64,000 nucleotides of DNA from contig NZ_CP110257.1 in NCBI RefSeq assembly GCF_026013905.1, positions 2,046,001 through 2,110,000 of the forward strand, read 5' to 3'. This DNA is from Schlegelella aquatica (GTDB lineage: Bacteria; Pseudomonadota; Gammaproteobacteria; Burkholderiales; Burkholderiaceae_C). This document shows, one piece after another, positions 9,603 through 18,900 of the stretch; position 1 is the first letter of the stretch; each line of letters opens with the position of its first letter. The position numbers were made by a program, and so were the translations under genes. Below the pieces are notes generated by a model. It saw only the letters and a list, made by a program, of their open reading frames with translations, did not search any database and was not told where the DNA came from.

Positions 9603-9893
9603 GGAATGTTTATTGCACGCGGCAAGAGTGACACCAGCGCCTGCGGACCCCGGCCACCCTTCGACGAGGGATACGACACTTGGCCACCGACCCCGCCAGG
9701 GCTGACCTCGAACGATGTCCACGCAGCTTGCCCACCATAGCCGCCGCTTGAGCCGGGGCCATTCGGCCCCATCTGGCATACGAGCGAGCGCGGCTCGTTC
9801 TTGCCTGCCCGACGCCTGCCGGCGACCCGCTTTGTCCGGGGGTCGCCCGCCGGTCGTGCCGGCCGCCAGAGCCCAGACCATCCGAGGAACCGC

Positions 9894-12179
9894 ATGACCG
9901 CGAAGAAGAGCGCCCCTGCCAAGACCGCCAAGGCGAACAAGGCCGTCGAGACCGAAGAGAAGAAGACGACCAAGGCCGTGGCGGCCAAGGAAGACAGGAC
10001 CAAGCCCGCTGCCAAGGCCGCCGCCGACAAGGCCGTCGACAAGGCGGCGAAGCCGGCCCGTGCCGCCAAGGCCGACGCCGACGAGGGCAAGGCCAAGGCC
10101 AAGCGTGGGCGCAAGCCGAAAGCCGCGACCACCAACAAGAAGGCCGCGGGCGAAGCCGACTTCGAGGACGAGGATTTCGCGGACATCGAGGCCGATCTCG
10201 AGGAAGCCGAGCCCGAGGTCGAAGTCGACGAGGCCGCCGAGGAAGACAAGCCCAAGGCCAAGCCCCTGCGAATGAAGGTCAGCCGCGCGAAGGAGCGCGC
10301 GCTGATGCGCGAGTTCGGCCTGGACGAGACCACCCTCACCGAAGATGAGGTCAACAAGCGCCGCCAGGAGCTCAAGACCCTCATCAAGATGGGCAAGACG
10401 CGGGGCTTCCTCACCCACGCGGAGATCAACGACCACCTGCCCGAGAAGCTGGCCGAGGCCGAGATCATGGACGCCATCGTGTCCATGCTCAACGACATGG
10501 GCATCGCCGTCTACGAGCAGGCGCCCGACGCGGCCACGCTGCTGATCTCCGGCGGCACGACGACCACCGCGACCGAGGAAGAGGCCGAGGAGGAAGCCGA
10601 AGCCGCACTGTCCACCGTCGATTCCGAGTTCGGCCGCACGACCGACCCGGTGCGCATGTACATGCGGGAGATGGGCTCGGTCGAGCTGCTGACCCGCGAG
10701 GGCGAGATCGAGATCGCCAAGCGCATCGAGAAGGGCCTGCAGGACATGATGCTGGCCATCTCGGCCTCGCCCACCACCATTGCCGAGATCCTGCAGATGG
10801 CCGAGCGCATCCGCTCCGGTGAGTTGCAGATCTCCGAGGTGGTGGACGGCTTCGTCTCCGAGGACGAGGCCGACGACTACGTGGCCGAGGAGGACTTCGA
10901 CGAGTTCGACGAGGAAGAGGACGACGACGGCAACGGCGGCAGCAAGGCCCTGACCAAGAAGCTCGAGGAGCTGAAGAACCAGGCGCTGCAGAAGTTCGAC
11001 CAGCTCGCCGTCCACTTCGACAAGATGCGCCGCGCCTACGAGAAGGACGGCTACAGGTCGCCGGCCTACAACAAGGCGCAGGAAGCGATCTCGCAGGAGC
11101 TCATGACCATCCGCTTCACGGTCAAGACGATCGAGAAGCTGTGCGACATCCTGCGCTCGCAGGTCGACGACGTGCGCCGCTACGAGCGCGAGATCCGCAA
11201 GATCGTCGTGGACAAGTGCGGCATGCCGCAGGAGCACTTCATCAAGGCCTTCCCGCCCAACGCTCTGAACCTGCAATGGGCCGAAAAGGAGGCCGCGGCC
11301 GGCAAGCCCTACAGCGAGGTGCTGCGCCGCAACCTGCCCGCCATCCAGGAGCTGCAGCAAAAGCTGGTCGACATCCAGGCGCGCGCCGTGGTGCCGCTCG
11401 AGGATCTCAAGCAGATCAACAAGCGCATGAACGAGGGCGAGGCGGCGTCGCGCGAGGCCAAGCGCGAGATGATCGAGGCCAACCTGCGCCTGGTGATCTC
11501 GATCGCGAAGAAGTACACCAACCGCGGCCTGCAGTTCCTCGACCTCATCCAGGAAGGCAACATCGGCCTGATGAAGGCGGTGGACAAGTTCGAGTACCGC
11601 CGCGGCTACAAGTTCTCGACGTATGCAACGTGGTGGATCCGCCAGGCCATCACGCGCTCGATCGCCGACCAGGCCCGCACGATCCGCATCCCGGTTCACA
11701 TGATCGAGACGATCAACAAGATGAACCGCATCTCGCGCCAGCACTTGCAGGAGTTCGGCTACGAGCCGGACGCGCCGACGCTGGCCGAGAAGATGGACAT
11801 GCCCGAGGACAAGGTCCGCAAGATCATGAAGATCGCCAAGGAGCCGATCTCCATGGAGACCCCGATCGGCGACGACGACGATTCGCACCTGGGCGATTTC
11901 ATCGAGGACACCAACAGCGTGGCACCGGTCGACGCCGCCATGCAGGCCGGTTTGCGCGAGGTGGTGAAGGAGATCCTCGACTCCCTGACCCCCCGCGAAG
12001 CGAAGGTGCTGCGTATGCGCTTCGGCATCGAGATGAGCACCGACCACACCCTGGAGGAAGTCGGCAAGCAGTTCGACGTGACGCGCGAGCGGATTCGCCA
12101 GATCGAAGCCAAGGCCATCCGCAAACTCAAGCACCCCAGCCGCTCGGACAAATTGCGCACGTATCTGGACAACCTTTGA
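9894..12179 (+). CDS. rpoD: RNA polymerase sigma factor RpoD (sigma-70)
   Basis: 761-aa primary sigma factor. ATG at 9894 follows GAGGAA. Residues 1-130 are a Lys/Ala-rich then acidic extension ahead of region 1.1, longer than in E. coli. Region 1.2 [16 protein letters not shown] near 250; non-conserved acidic insert about 325-350; region 2 with [18 protein letters not shown] near 570 (melting and -10 recognition); region 3 [16 protein letters not shown]; region 4.2 [20 protein letters not shown] near 725. The C terminus is KLRTYLDNL then TGA at 12177-12179. The last 33 nt are re-duplicated five times immediately downstream. Confidence 0.97.
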   Translation: MTAKKSAPAKTAKANKAVETEEKKTTKAVAAKEDRTKPAAKAAADKAVDKAAKPARAAKADADEGKAKAKRGRKPKAATTNKKAAGEADFEDEDFADIEADLEEAEPEVEVDEAAEEDKPKAKPLRMKVSRAKERALMREFGLDETTLTEDEVNKRRQELKTLIKMGKTRGFLTHAEINDHLPEKLAEAEIMDAIVSMLNDMGIAVYEQAPDAATLLISGGTTTTATEEEAEEEAEAALSTVDSEFGRTTDPVRMYMREMGSVELLTREGEIEIAKRIEKGLQDMMLAISASPTTIAEILQMAERIRSGELQISEVVDGFVSEDEADDYVAEEDFDEFDEEEDDDGNGGSKALTKKLEELKNQALQKFDQLAVHFDKMRRAYEKDGYRSPAYNKAQEAISQELMTIRFTVKTIEKLCDILRSQVDDVRRYEREIRKIVVDKCGMPQEHFIKAFPPNALNLQWAEKEAAAGKPYSEVLRRNLPAIQELQQKLVDIQARAVVPLEDLKQINKRMNEGEAASREAKREMIEANLRLVISIAKKYTNRGLQFLDLIQEGNIGLMKAVDKFEYRRGYKFSTYATWWIRQAITRSIADQARTIRIPVHMIETINKMNRISRQHLQEFGYEPDAPTLAEKMDMPEDKVRKIMKIAKEPISMETPIGDDDDSHLGDFIEDTNSVAPVDAAMQAGLREVVKEILDSLTPREAKVLRMRFGIEMSTDHTLEEVGKQFDVTRERIRQIEAKAIRKLKHPSRSDKLRTYLDNL

Positions 12180-12180
12180 G

Positions 12181-12680
12181 GTTGGCCGGATACGGGGCTC
12201 GCGACAGCGAGCAGCCGCCGTGCGGCGACGCGATTTGCGGCGCAGCCACAAATTGCGCACGTATCTGGACAACCTTTGAGGTTGGCCGGATACGGGGCTC
12301 GCGACAGCGAGCAGCCGCCGTGCGGCGACGCGATTTGCGGCGCAGCCACAAATTGCGCACGTATCTGGACAACCTCTGAGGTTGGCCGGATACGGGGCTC
12401 GCGACAGCGAGCAGCCGCCGTGCGGCGACGCGATTTGCGGCGCAGCCACAAATTGCGCACGCATCTGGACAACCTTTGAGGTTGGCCGGATACGGGGCTC
12501 GCGACAGCGAGCAGCCGCCGTGCGGCGACGCGATTTGCGGCGCAGCCACAAATTGCGCACGCATCTGGACAACCTTTGAGGTTGGCCGGATACGGGGCTC
12601 GCGACAGCGGGCAGCCGCCGTGCGGCGACGCGATTTGCGGCGCAGCCACAAATTGCGCACGTATCTGGACGACCTCTGAC
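12181..12680 (+). repeat. Tandem array: five 100-bp units duplicating the rpoD 3' end
   Basis: Units start at 12181, 12281, 12381, 12481 and 12581, each exactly 100 bp. The last 33 nt of each unit (e.g. 12248-12280) match the last 33 nt of rpoD (12148-12180) and recode KLRTYLDNL plus stop. The 67-nt remainder contains hairpins GCTCGC/GCGAGC (12197-12212 in unit 1) and CGCCG/CGGCG (12216-12227). Units are nearly identical: unit 2 differs at 12376, units 3 and 4 at 12462 and 12562 (Tyr to His), while unit 5 has four changes (12610, 12671, 12676, 12680) and recodes KLRTYLDDL. The period is not a multiple of 3, so the array is not a protein repeat. Confidence 0.95.
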
Positions 12681-12684
12681 CTGA
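12681..12684. repeat. IS target-site duplication, left copy (CTGA)
   Basis: CTGA directly abuts the left inverted repeat and recurs at 13986-13989 directly after the right inverted repeat. A 4-bp duplication is normal for the IS5 group. Confidence 0.85.
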
Positions 12685-13985
12685 GGGCACTTCGCATAAC
12701 CCCATTTCCGAAGGCTGAACCGGCATGAGGGCGCTCGCGTCGTTCAGTTCGGGGTTCTCGGTGCCGCTCAGGCCCCGTCATCGCAGCCTTGGCGGGCGCC
12801 CGAGGCCCTGCAAAACTGCGTTTGCAGGCTCTGCGGGCGCACCTCTCCCTTCATCGCGCACACCCGCACGGGTCATGGCGCACCAGCCAGACCAGCCGCT
12901 TGGCGTTGTACGCCGCGCACTTCAGCAGGATCGCCAGTTCGTTTCTCGCCAGCGTCATCGCCCGCACGCACTTGCCGCCCAACTGCTCGAGGCCGGCGAA
13001 CACATGTTCGCCTCTGGCGCGGACGCGGTTGATCGCCTTGTTGCGCGCGTCCAGTCGCACGCGCCGCTCCTGCCCGGGCTTGGCACGCCGCGCGATGCCG
13101 TCGCGCAGCCCGTGGGCCTGCAGCAACTGGCGGTTGGTCTGCGCGTCGTAGCCTCGGTCGGCCAGCAGCCGCGCGCCGGTGTTGGCGCGGTCCAGCACCT
13201 CCTTGAGCGTCTGGCCGTCGTCGGCGTTGGCCGGCGTGACCTTCGCCCGGCGGATCAGCTTGTAGCGCGCGTCCGCGTTGGCGTGCACCTTGTAGCCGTA
13301 GAAGCTCTTGCCGTGCTTCTTGGTCCAGCGCGCGTCGCGGTCGGTGTGCTGCAGCCGCTTGGCATTCCAGCCCTCGGGCCTGCGGCCTTCGTTGAGCGCT
13401 TCGCGCTCGTCCTTGTTCGCCTGGGTGAGCGGTGCCTGCACGATGCTGGCATCCACGATCTGCCCGCCGCGCGGGATGTAGCCGTGCTGCTGCAACTGCA
13501 GGCTCACCGCCTCGAAGATAGCGCGGCCGCCCAGACCGCCTTGGGCCAAGCGCTGCTTGAAACTCCACAGCGTGCGCGCATCGGGGATGTGCAGTGCTCC
13601 GTCCAGGCGGCAGAAGTGCTGGAAGCTCATGCGGTCCAGCACCTGGTACTCGCAGTCCTCGTCGCTGAGGTTGTACAGCGACTGGATGAACAGCAGCCGC
13701 ACCATCACCTCGGTGGGGTACGGCGGGCGCCCGCCTTTGCTACGGTCAGCGCGAGGGCAGGCGGTGTCGACCCGGGCGGCAATGGCCGCGAAGTCGATCA
13801 GTTCGTCCATTGCTGCCAGGTTGGCGATGAAGCCGCCGAGCTTGGCTTGGCGCTGGTCCTGCACGAACAGGTCAGCGCCAGGCTGGTGACGCCACAAAGA
13901 CGAGGGCTTGATGCGCGGGGTGATCATGGGCGACATCATGCCGGCTCACGGGCTGCAAGGGGGAGGGAGGTTTCGAGAAGTGCCC
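12685..13985 (-). mobile_element. Complete IS5-family insertion sequence, 1301 bp
   Basis: Bounded by terminal inverted repeats: left end from 12685 reads GGGCACTTCGCATAACCCC, right end reading inward from 13985 is GGGCACTTCTCGAAACCTC (15 of 19 identical). Flanked by the CTGA direct repeat. It encodes one transposase on the minus strand (12851-13939). The left 165 bp are non-coding and hold a hairpin CTGCAAA/TTTGCAG (12808-12827), possibly the transposase terminator. It sits between the rpoD repeat array and the terminator at 14002-14038. No second copy is present in the window. Confidence 0.93.
12851..13939 (-). CDS. IS5-family transposase
   Basis: 362-aa DDE transposase, apparently intact. 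The N-terminal half has the helix-turn-helix-bearing region DRSKGGRPPYPTEVMVRLLF common to IS5 and IS1182-like enzymes. Catalytic acidic residues are likely Asp in QIVDASIV (near residue 170), Asp in LLADRGYD (near 270) and Glu in FAGLEQ (near 325); SFYGYKVHANAD is the typical YKxH-type segment. In-frame ATGs at 13939, 13936 and 13927 are possible starts. It is confined within the inverted repeats and shares no operon with chromosomal genes. Confidence 0.93.
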   Translation of the reverse strand: MMSPMITPRIKPSSLWRHQPGADLFVQDQRQAKLGGFIANLAAMDELIDFAAIAARVDTACPRADRSKGGRPPYPTEVMVRLLFIQSLYNLSDEDCEYQVLDRMSFQHFCRLDGALHIPDARTLWSFKQRLAQGGLGGRAIFEAVSLQLQQHGYIPRGGQIVDASIVQAPLTQANKDEREALNEGRRPEGWNAKRLQHTDRDARWTKKHGKSFYGYKVHANADARYKLIRRAKVTPANADDGQTLKEVLDRANTGARLLADRGYDAQTNRQLLQAHGLRDGIARRAKPGQERRVRLDARNKAINRVRARGEHVFAGLEQLGGKCVRAMTLARNELAILLKCAAYNAKRLVWLVRHDPCGCAR

Positions 13986-13989
13986 CTGA
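13986..13989. repeat. IS target-site duplication, right copy (CTGA)
   Basis: Second copy of the 4-bp direct repeat flanking the IS element. Removing the IS and one CTGA would place the last repeat unit 12 bp before the arm-rich GC terminator stem at 14002. Confidence 0.85.
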
Positions 13990-14001
13990 GGGACCCGCAG
14001 G

Positions 14002-14038
14002 CGGCCCGCATCCCAAGGGGTGCGGGCCGTTTCTCTTT
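14002..14038 (+). terminator. Intrinsic terminator, probably that of rpoD
   Basis: Perfect 9-bp stem CGGCCCGCA (14002-14010) and TGCGGGCCG (14021-14029) with a 10-nt loop, followed by TTTCTCTTT. There is no other gene on the plus strand between rpoD and this site, so it most likely terminated rpoD before the array grew and the IS inserted. Confidence 0.85.
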
Positions 14039-14104
14039 CGGGGGCTGCAAGCTACACTCGTCGCGTCCGACTCCGCTCGATCGTTTCGTTCCCCCGCTCC
14101 GACG

Positions 14105-15016
14105 ATGCCCCTTGCACGCGACCGTACGGTGATGTTTGCCGACCTGCGCGGCAGTACCGGCCTCTATGGTTCGCTGGGGAACACGCAGGCGGCCGAGGTC
14201 GTCACGCGCACCGTGGGACTGCTGTCGCAGGTGGTCGCCAAGCACGAGGGCGCGGTCGTCAAGACCCTCGGGGACGGTCTCATGGCCGTGTTCGCCAAGC
14301 CCTGGCGCGCCGTGAATGCCGCCTATGAGATGCAGGAGTCGTTGCGGCGCATCGTCACCGGCTCGCCCTCGGGGGCGACGGCGCTGTGCCTGTACATCAC
14401 TGCGGCACACGGCGAGATCGTCGAGGTGGACGGCGACTGCTTCGGGGACGCGGTGAACGTCGCAGCCCGCCTTCTCGACCATGCGGGCGACAACGAGGTG
14501 CTCATCACCGAATCGGTGTACGAGCGCCTGCGCGCCGACGACCGCCGGCGCTTCAAGAGCCTGGAGAAGCTGCACCTGCGGGGTCGCGTCGAGCCGTGCC
14601 GGGTGTACCGCCTGGAGCTTGGCCGCGACGATGCGGCTCCGTCCACCCTGTTCACCGACTTCGCCGATCCCCCCGTCTCCGAGGGCATCCGCCTCGCCCT
14701 GGACGAGACGCCGGGCACGGTGTTCGGCAGCCACAGCATGCCCGTGCTGATCGGCCGCAGCCCGGAATGTGCCTTCTGCGTCGACAATTCGAGGGTCTCG
14801 CGCTCGCACGCGCGCATCGAGTGGCACTCGGGCCACTTCCACCTGACCGATCAGAGCAGCAACGGCACCTTCGTGCGCTTCACGGGCAACCCGGAAACCG
14901 TGGTGCTGCGGCGGGCGACTTGCACGCTGCACGGCAGCGGCCTGATCGGTTTGGGGGGCGCCCCCGCCGACCCCCGCTCGGCCCTGCTCCACTTCGAGAT
15001 CATCGCATCCCAATAG
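14105..15016 (+). CDS. Class III adenylate/guanylate cyclase with C-terminal FHA domain
   Basis: 303-aa soluble protein. Residues 8-180 are a class III nucleotidyl cyclase domain: metal-binding Asp in MFADLRGST, Lys and second Asp in KTLGDGLMAVF, and CFGDAVNVAARL carrying the residues that contact base and transition state (Asn, Arg), so it looks catalytically complete and adenylate-type. Residues about 205-290 are a forkhead-associated domain with IGRSPECAF, SRVSRSHARI and SSNGTF, which binds phosphothreonine peptides. No transmembrane segment is seen. The fusion suggests a cyclic nucleotide signal controlled by, or targeted through, Ser/Thr phosphorylation (inference); no Ser/Thr kinase is in the window. 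Confidence 0.9.
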   Translation: MPLARDRTVMFADLRGSTGLYGSLGNTQAAEVVTRTVGLLSQVVAKHEGAVVKTLGDGLMAVFAKPWRAVNAAYEMQESLRRIVTGSPSGATALCLYITAAHGEIVEVDGDCFGDAVNVAARLLDHAGDNEVLITESVYERLRADDRRRFKSLEKLHLRGRVEPCRVYRLELGRDDAAPSTLFTDFADPPVSEGIRLALDETPGTVFGSHSMPVLIGRSPECAFCVDNSRVSRSHARIEWHSGHFHLTDQSSNGTFVRFTGNPETVVLRRATCTLHGSGLIGLGGAPADPRSALLHFEIIASQ

Positions 15017-15080
15017 AGGCGATGGAGCGGGCCACAGGAGGAGGCCCCTGCCCGCCCGGCCGAATTCAGGGGTGCGCCGG

Positions 15081-15773
15081 TCAAACCCCCAGGGCGTCGG
15101 CCAGCTCGGCCAGCGAGCGCACCACATGATGGGTGCCGGCAGGCGGCCGCGCCGGCTCGGGATGGATCTCGGGCCGCGCGACCCAAGCGGCTCGCAAGCC
15201 GGCGTTCAACGCACCCTCGACGTCGAGCACGAGATCGTCGCCCACGTGCAGCGTCTGCGCCGGCGGCACGCCCAGGCGCCGGCAGGCCTCGTGGAAGATC
15301 CGCGGATCGGGCTTGCCGACGCCGAATCCCCGGGCGGTCACGCTGCCGCGGAACCAGCGCGCCAGGCCGATGCGCTCGAGCTGCGCATTGCCGTTGGTGA
15401 CCGCCACGAGCGGAAACCGCGTGGCGAGCCGGGCCAGGGCATCGGCCACGTCCGAGAACAAGTCCACCTCCTGGCGCGCCGCGAAGAACACCTCGAAGCC
15501 GCGCTCGGCCAAAGCCGCATCCTCCCCGGATTGCTGCAAGGCCAACCGGAGGCTCTCGATGCGAATGCGGCTGAGATCGTGGCCCCACTGCGGGTGGCGC
15601 GCGGCCACCTCGTCGCGCAACCGCCGCAGCGCCGCCGCGTCGAAGCGCGCGGCGGTCGCCGGAGCATGCACGAGCAGCCATTCGTGCAGCCGCGCTTCGG
15701 CGCGGACGATCGCCGGCCACACCGGCCACAGCGTGTCGTCCAGATCGAGGGTCAGGGCCTGAGGATGATCCAT
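15081..15773 (-). CDS. HAD superfamily hydrolase (subfamily IA)
   Basis: 230-aa phosphatase-type hydrolase. Motif I LTLDLDDTLWP (nucleophile Asp and acid Asp) begins near residue 8, motif II VAVTNGNAQ near 120, motif III Lys in GKPDPRIFHEAC near 158, and motif IV LHVGDDLVLDVEGA near 180. The all-helical cap lies between motifs I and II, as in haloacid dehalogenase and phosphoglycolate phosphatase-like enzymes. ATG at 15773 gives the tidy start MDHPQALTLDL; an upstream ATG at 15800 would add nine residues. Substrate unknown. Convergent with the cyclase gene and divergent from the sensor kinase. Confidence 0.85.
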   Translation of the reverse strand: MDHPQALTLDLDDTLWPVWPAIVRAEARLHEWLLVHAPATAARFDAAALRRLRDEVAARHPQWGHDLSRIRIESLRLALQQSGEDAALAERGFEVFFAARQEVDLFSDVADALARLATRFPLVAVTNGNAQLERIGLARWFRGSVTARGFGVGKPDPRIFHEACRRLGVPPAQTLHVGDDLVLDVEGALNAGLRAAWVARPEIHPEPARPPAGTHHVVRSLAELADALGV

Positions 15774-15955
15774 CCACCCATTATTCCCGCATGCTGACAA
15801 GCCCCGAGAGCTGCGGGGAATGACCTGGCCTTATAGTGCGCGTCTTACCGGCGCCGCACGCGTGTCGGCCCTCGGCAGCCATGCCAGCGCCCCTCGACAG
15901 TCGGGCGTCCGGCTTCGGTCAGACGGTCTGCGGCGCCGCATCCTTGACCTCCGTC

Positions 15956-18900
15956 ATGTCCACCGCCGCCCCTGACGCAGTCGCCAAACGCACGGATCTG
16001 TTGCGCGAGTTGCGCATCCTGGACACGTCCCCCGAGCCTTGCTTCGACTCGGCCGTGGCACTGGCGCAGCAGCTCACGGGCTTCCCGCTCGCGTGGCTCG
16101 CCCTCGTCGACGGCGAGCGCATGTGGTTGAAGGCCAGCGTCGGGTTGCGTCGGCAGGAGCTGCCGTGCGCGGGTGGCTGGTGCACGCCGGTGCTCGCATC
16201 CCCGGGCCCGCTCGCCGTGGAGTCGCTGCGGGCGTACGACGTCACGCCGCACACCGCCGTGATCTGGGAAGCCGAAGGGGTGGACGGCTACGCCGCGGTA
16301 CCGATCCGCGTGGAGGGACGGGCCCTCGGCCTCCTCGCCGTCGCCGATCATGTGCCCCGGCTGGCGCCCGCGGCCGCACTGGCCGGCCTCGAGCACGTGG
16401 CCCGACTGGTCGGCGAGCTGTTGGAAGGCCGGCTCAAGGCACAGCGTTCTCGGCTGCAGGAAGCGCGCGTGCGCACGGCCAGCCGTGCAGGCAGCGACTG
16501 GCTGTGGGAGACCGACGCCGAAGGCCGCGTCACGTGGGCGTCGGAGACGATCGAAACCCACATCGGTCTGCGGCCCCAGGAGGAAATCGGCCGCAAGCCC
16601 TCCGAGATTCTCCTGCGCCGCGAAGACCCCGAGCACGATGCGTCTTGGCAGGCCTACCTGGCCGCGAGGGCCCGACGCGAACCTTTTCACAACCTCGTCG
16701 CCGACCGCATCACGCCTCGCGGACGGGTGACGGTGTCGATCAGCGGCATCCCGGTCTTCGACTCCGCAGGCCGCTTCCGGGGCTATCGGGGCGCCACGCG
16801 CATCATCACGCACGAACTGGAGGCCCAGGCGCGTGCGCGTCATGCGCAGCAACTGCTGCAGCACGCGATCGAGAGCATGAGCGCGTCGGTGGCGATCACC
16901 GATGAGCGGGGCCTGGTCGTCCATGCGAACCGCACCTGGCGGGATCGCAACGGCCGCTACCTGGATCCGGCAAACCCCTCCTGGGAAGCCGCGCTGCGCC
17001 GCATGGTGGAGGCCGGCGAGTTCCCCGACGCGGTGGGACGCGAAGCGGAGTTTCTCGCCCAGTGGGCCGCCGCCGAGCACCAGGCGACGCCGCGCGAAGT
17101 CCGCCGACGCGACCAATGGCTGCTGGTCACCTCGCAACGCCTCGAGCATGGCGGGGCGATCCATGTGGGCGTCGACATCACGGCCCGCAAGCAGTCCGAG
17201 CTCGAACTCGCGTACCGGCAGGCGGAGTTGCGTGCCTCCGAGGCGCGCATGGCCGCCGTCTTGCAAGCCTTGCCCGACCTGTGGTTCGTGATGGATGCGC
17301 AGGGCCGGTACCTGCGTGGCGGCGACACGGCGCGGCACCTGCTTGCCGCACCGTTCGAGCAGGTGATGGGCCGCTCGGTGCACGAAGTCCTTCCCTCGGA
17401 CACGGCGCAGCGCATCGAGGCTGCGTTGCGCGCGGCGCTGGACACCGGCGCCGTGCAGCGCGTCGAGTACGAACTCACGCCGATGGGCTCGGAGCGCGTG
17501 CGCACGTTCGAAGGCCGGTTCGTGCGCATGACCCACGACCAGGTGCTGCTCATCGTGCGCGACCTGACCGAGCTGCGCAGCATGGAGCGCGACCTGCACA
17601 TCATGCTGCGTGCGATCGAGGCGGAAGCCTCGTTGCCCATCTCGGTGGTGGACGCCGAGGCGCCCGATCAGCCGGTCGTCTACGTCAATCCCGCCTTCGA
17701 GCGCCTGACCGGCTACAGCCGCGAAGAGGTGCTGGGCCGCAACTGCCGCATTCTGCAGGGACTGGACCGCGATCAGGGCGCCCTGGAACCCTTGCGGGCT
17801 GCCTTGCGGGAGGGGCGATCCACCACCGTGGTGCTGCGAAACTACCGCAAGGACGGCACCCGCTTCATCAACGAGGTGCACGTCGCGCCGGTCCATGCGG
17901 CCGACGGTCGCATCACGCACTTCATCGGCGTGCAGACGGACATCACCGAGCGCAGCGTGGCGGCCGATCGCCTGCGGCTGAGCGAGGAGCTGTACCGCTC
18001 GGTGGCGCTGTCGATCAGCGACGGACTCATGGTCGTCACCACCGGTTCGTACGTGGTCGCCGTGAACCCGGCGGCCTGCCGCATCCTCGACATGGCGATG
18101 GAAGATCTCGTCATGTCGCCCGGCCTGGAGTTGTTGGACGAATCGCTGGAGCCGTTGCCGGCCGAGGACCATCCGGTGACCCGCACGTTGGAAAGCGGCG
18201 AGCCGACGACCGAGCGGGTCTATGGCGTGAAGCTGTCCGACGGACGCGTGCGGTGGCTGCACCTGGGCGTGCAACCGCTGCGCATCGCGCCGCACGACAG
18301 GCCGCTGTCGGCCGTGGTGACCTTCCGCGACATCACCCGGCAGCGCGAGGCCGAACAGGCTCTTGCCGTGAGCGAGCAGCGCTGGAAGTTCGCGCTGGAG
18401 GGCAGCGGCAACGGGGTGTGGGACTGGGACGTCGCGTCCGATCGCGTCTTCTACTCGACCCGCTGGAAGGAGATCCTCGGCTACCTGGATCATGAACTGG
18501 GCAGCTCCGTGGAGGTGTGGTCCTCCCGCGTCCACCCCGACGACCGGGCGGCGGTGCTCGAGCGTCTGCAGGCCCACCTGCGTGGGGAATCGGCGGTCTA
18601 CCAGTCCGAGCACCGCATCCGTCACCGGGAGGGCCACCATCTCTGGGTGTCCGAGCGCGGCAAGGCCGTGCTGCGCGACACCGACGGACGTGCCTTGCGC
18701 ATCGTCGGCACTCTGGCCGACATCACCCCGCAGAAGGAAGCCGAGCAGGCGCTGCGGGACAAGCAGGCCGCGGAGCTCGCGAGCCGGTCGAAGACCGAGT
18801 TCCTCTCGCGGATGAGCCACGAGATGCGCACGCCGCTCAATGCGATGATCGGCTTTTCTCAGTTGCTCAAGCTCGGTGCGCGTGGCCCCGGCGCCGAGCA

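Noticed and set aside
9558..9740. 60-codon open frame upstream of rpoD
   Set aside because: Its start overlaps the -35 box of the rpoD promoter, so the predicted transcript would begin inside it; no Shine-Dalgarno.
7608..12572. 1654-codon open frame antisense to dnaG and rpoD
   Set aside because: Shadow of high-GC codon usage; the opposite strand carries unmistakable primase and sigma factor motifs.
12148..12680. CRISPR-like array (33-nt repeats with 67-nt spacers)
   Set aside because: The spacers are identical to each other, no cas genes are present, and the repeat is the rpoD coding end.
12127..12726. Long open frames on both strands through the rpoD 3' array encoding repetitive peptides (about 100-residue period when three units are read)
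   Set aside because: The 100-bp period keeps shifting frame, so open frames arise from one stop-poor unit read in all frames; no ribosome binding site and the DNA is explained as duplication of the rpoD end.
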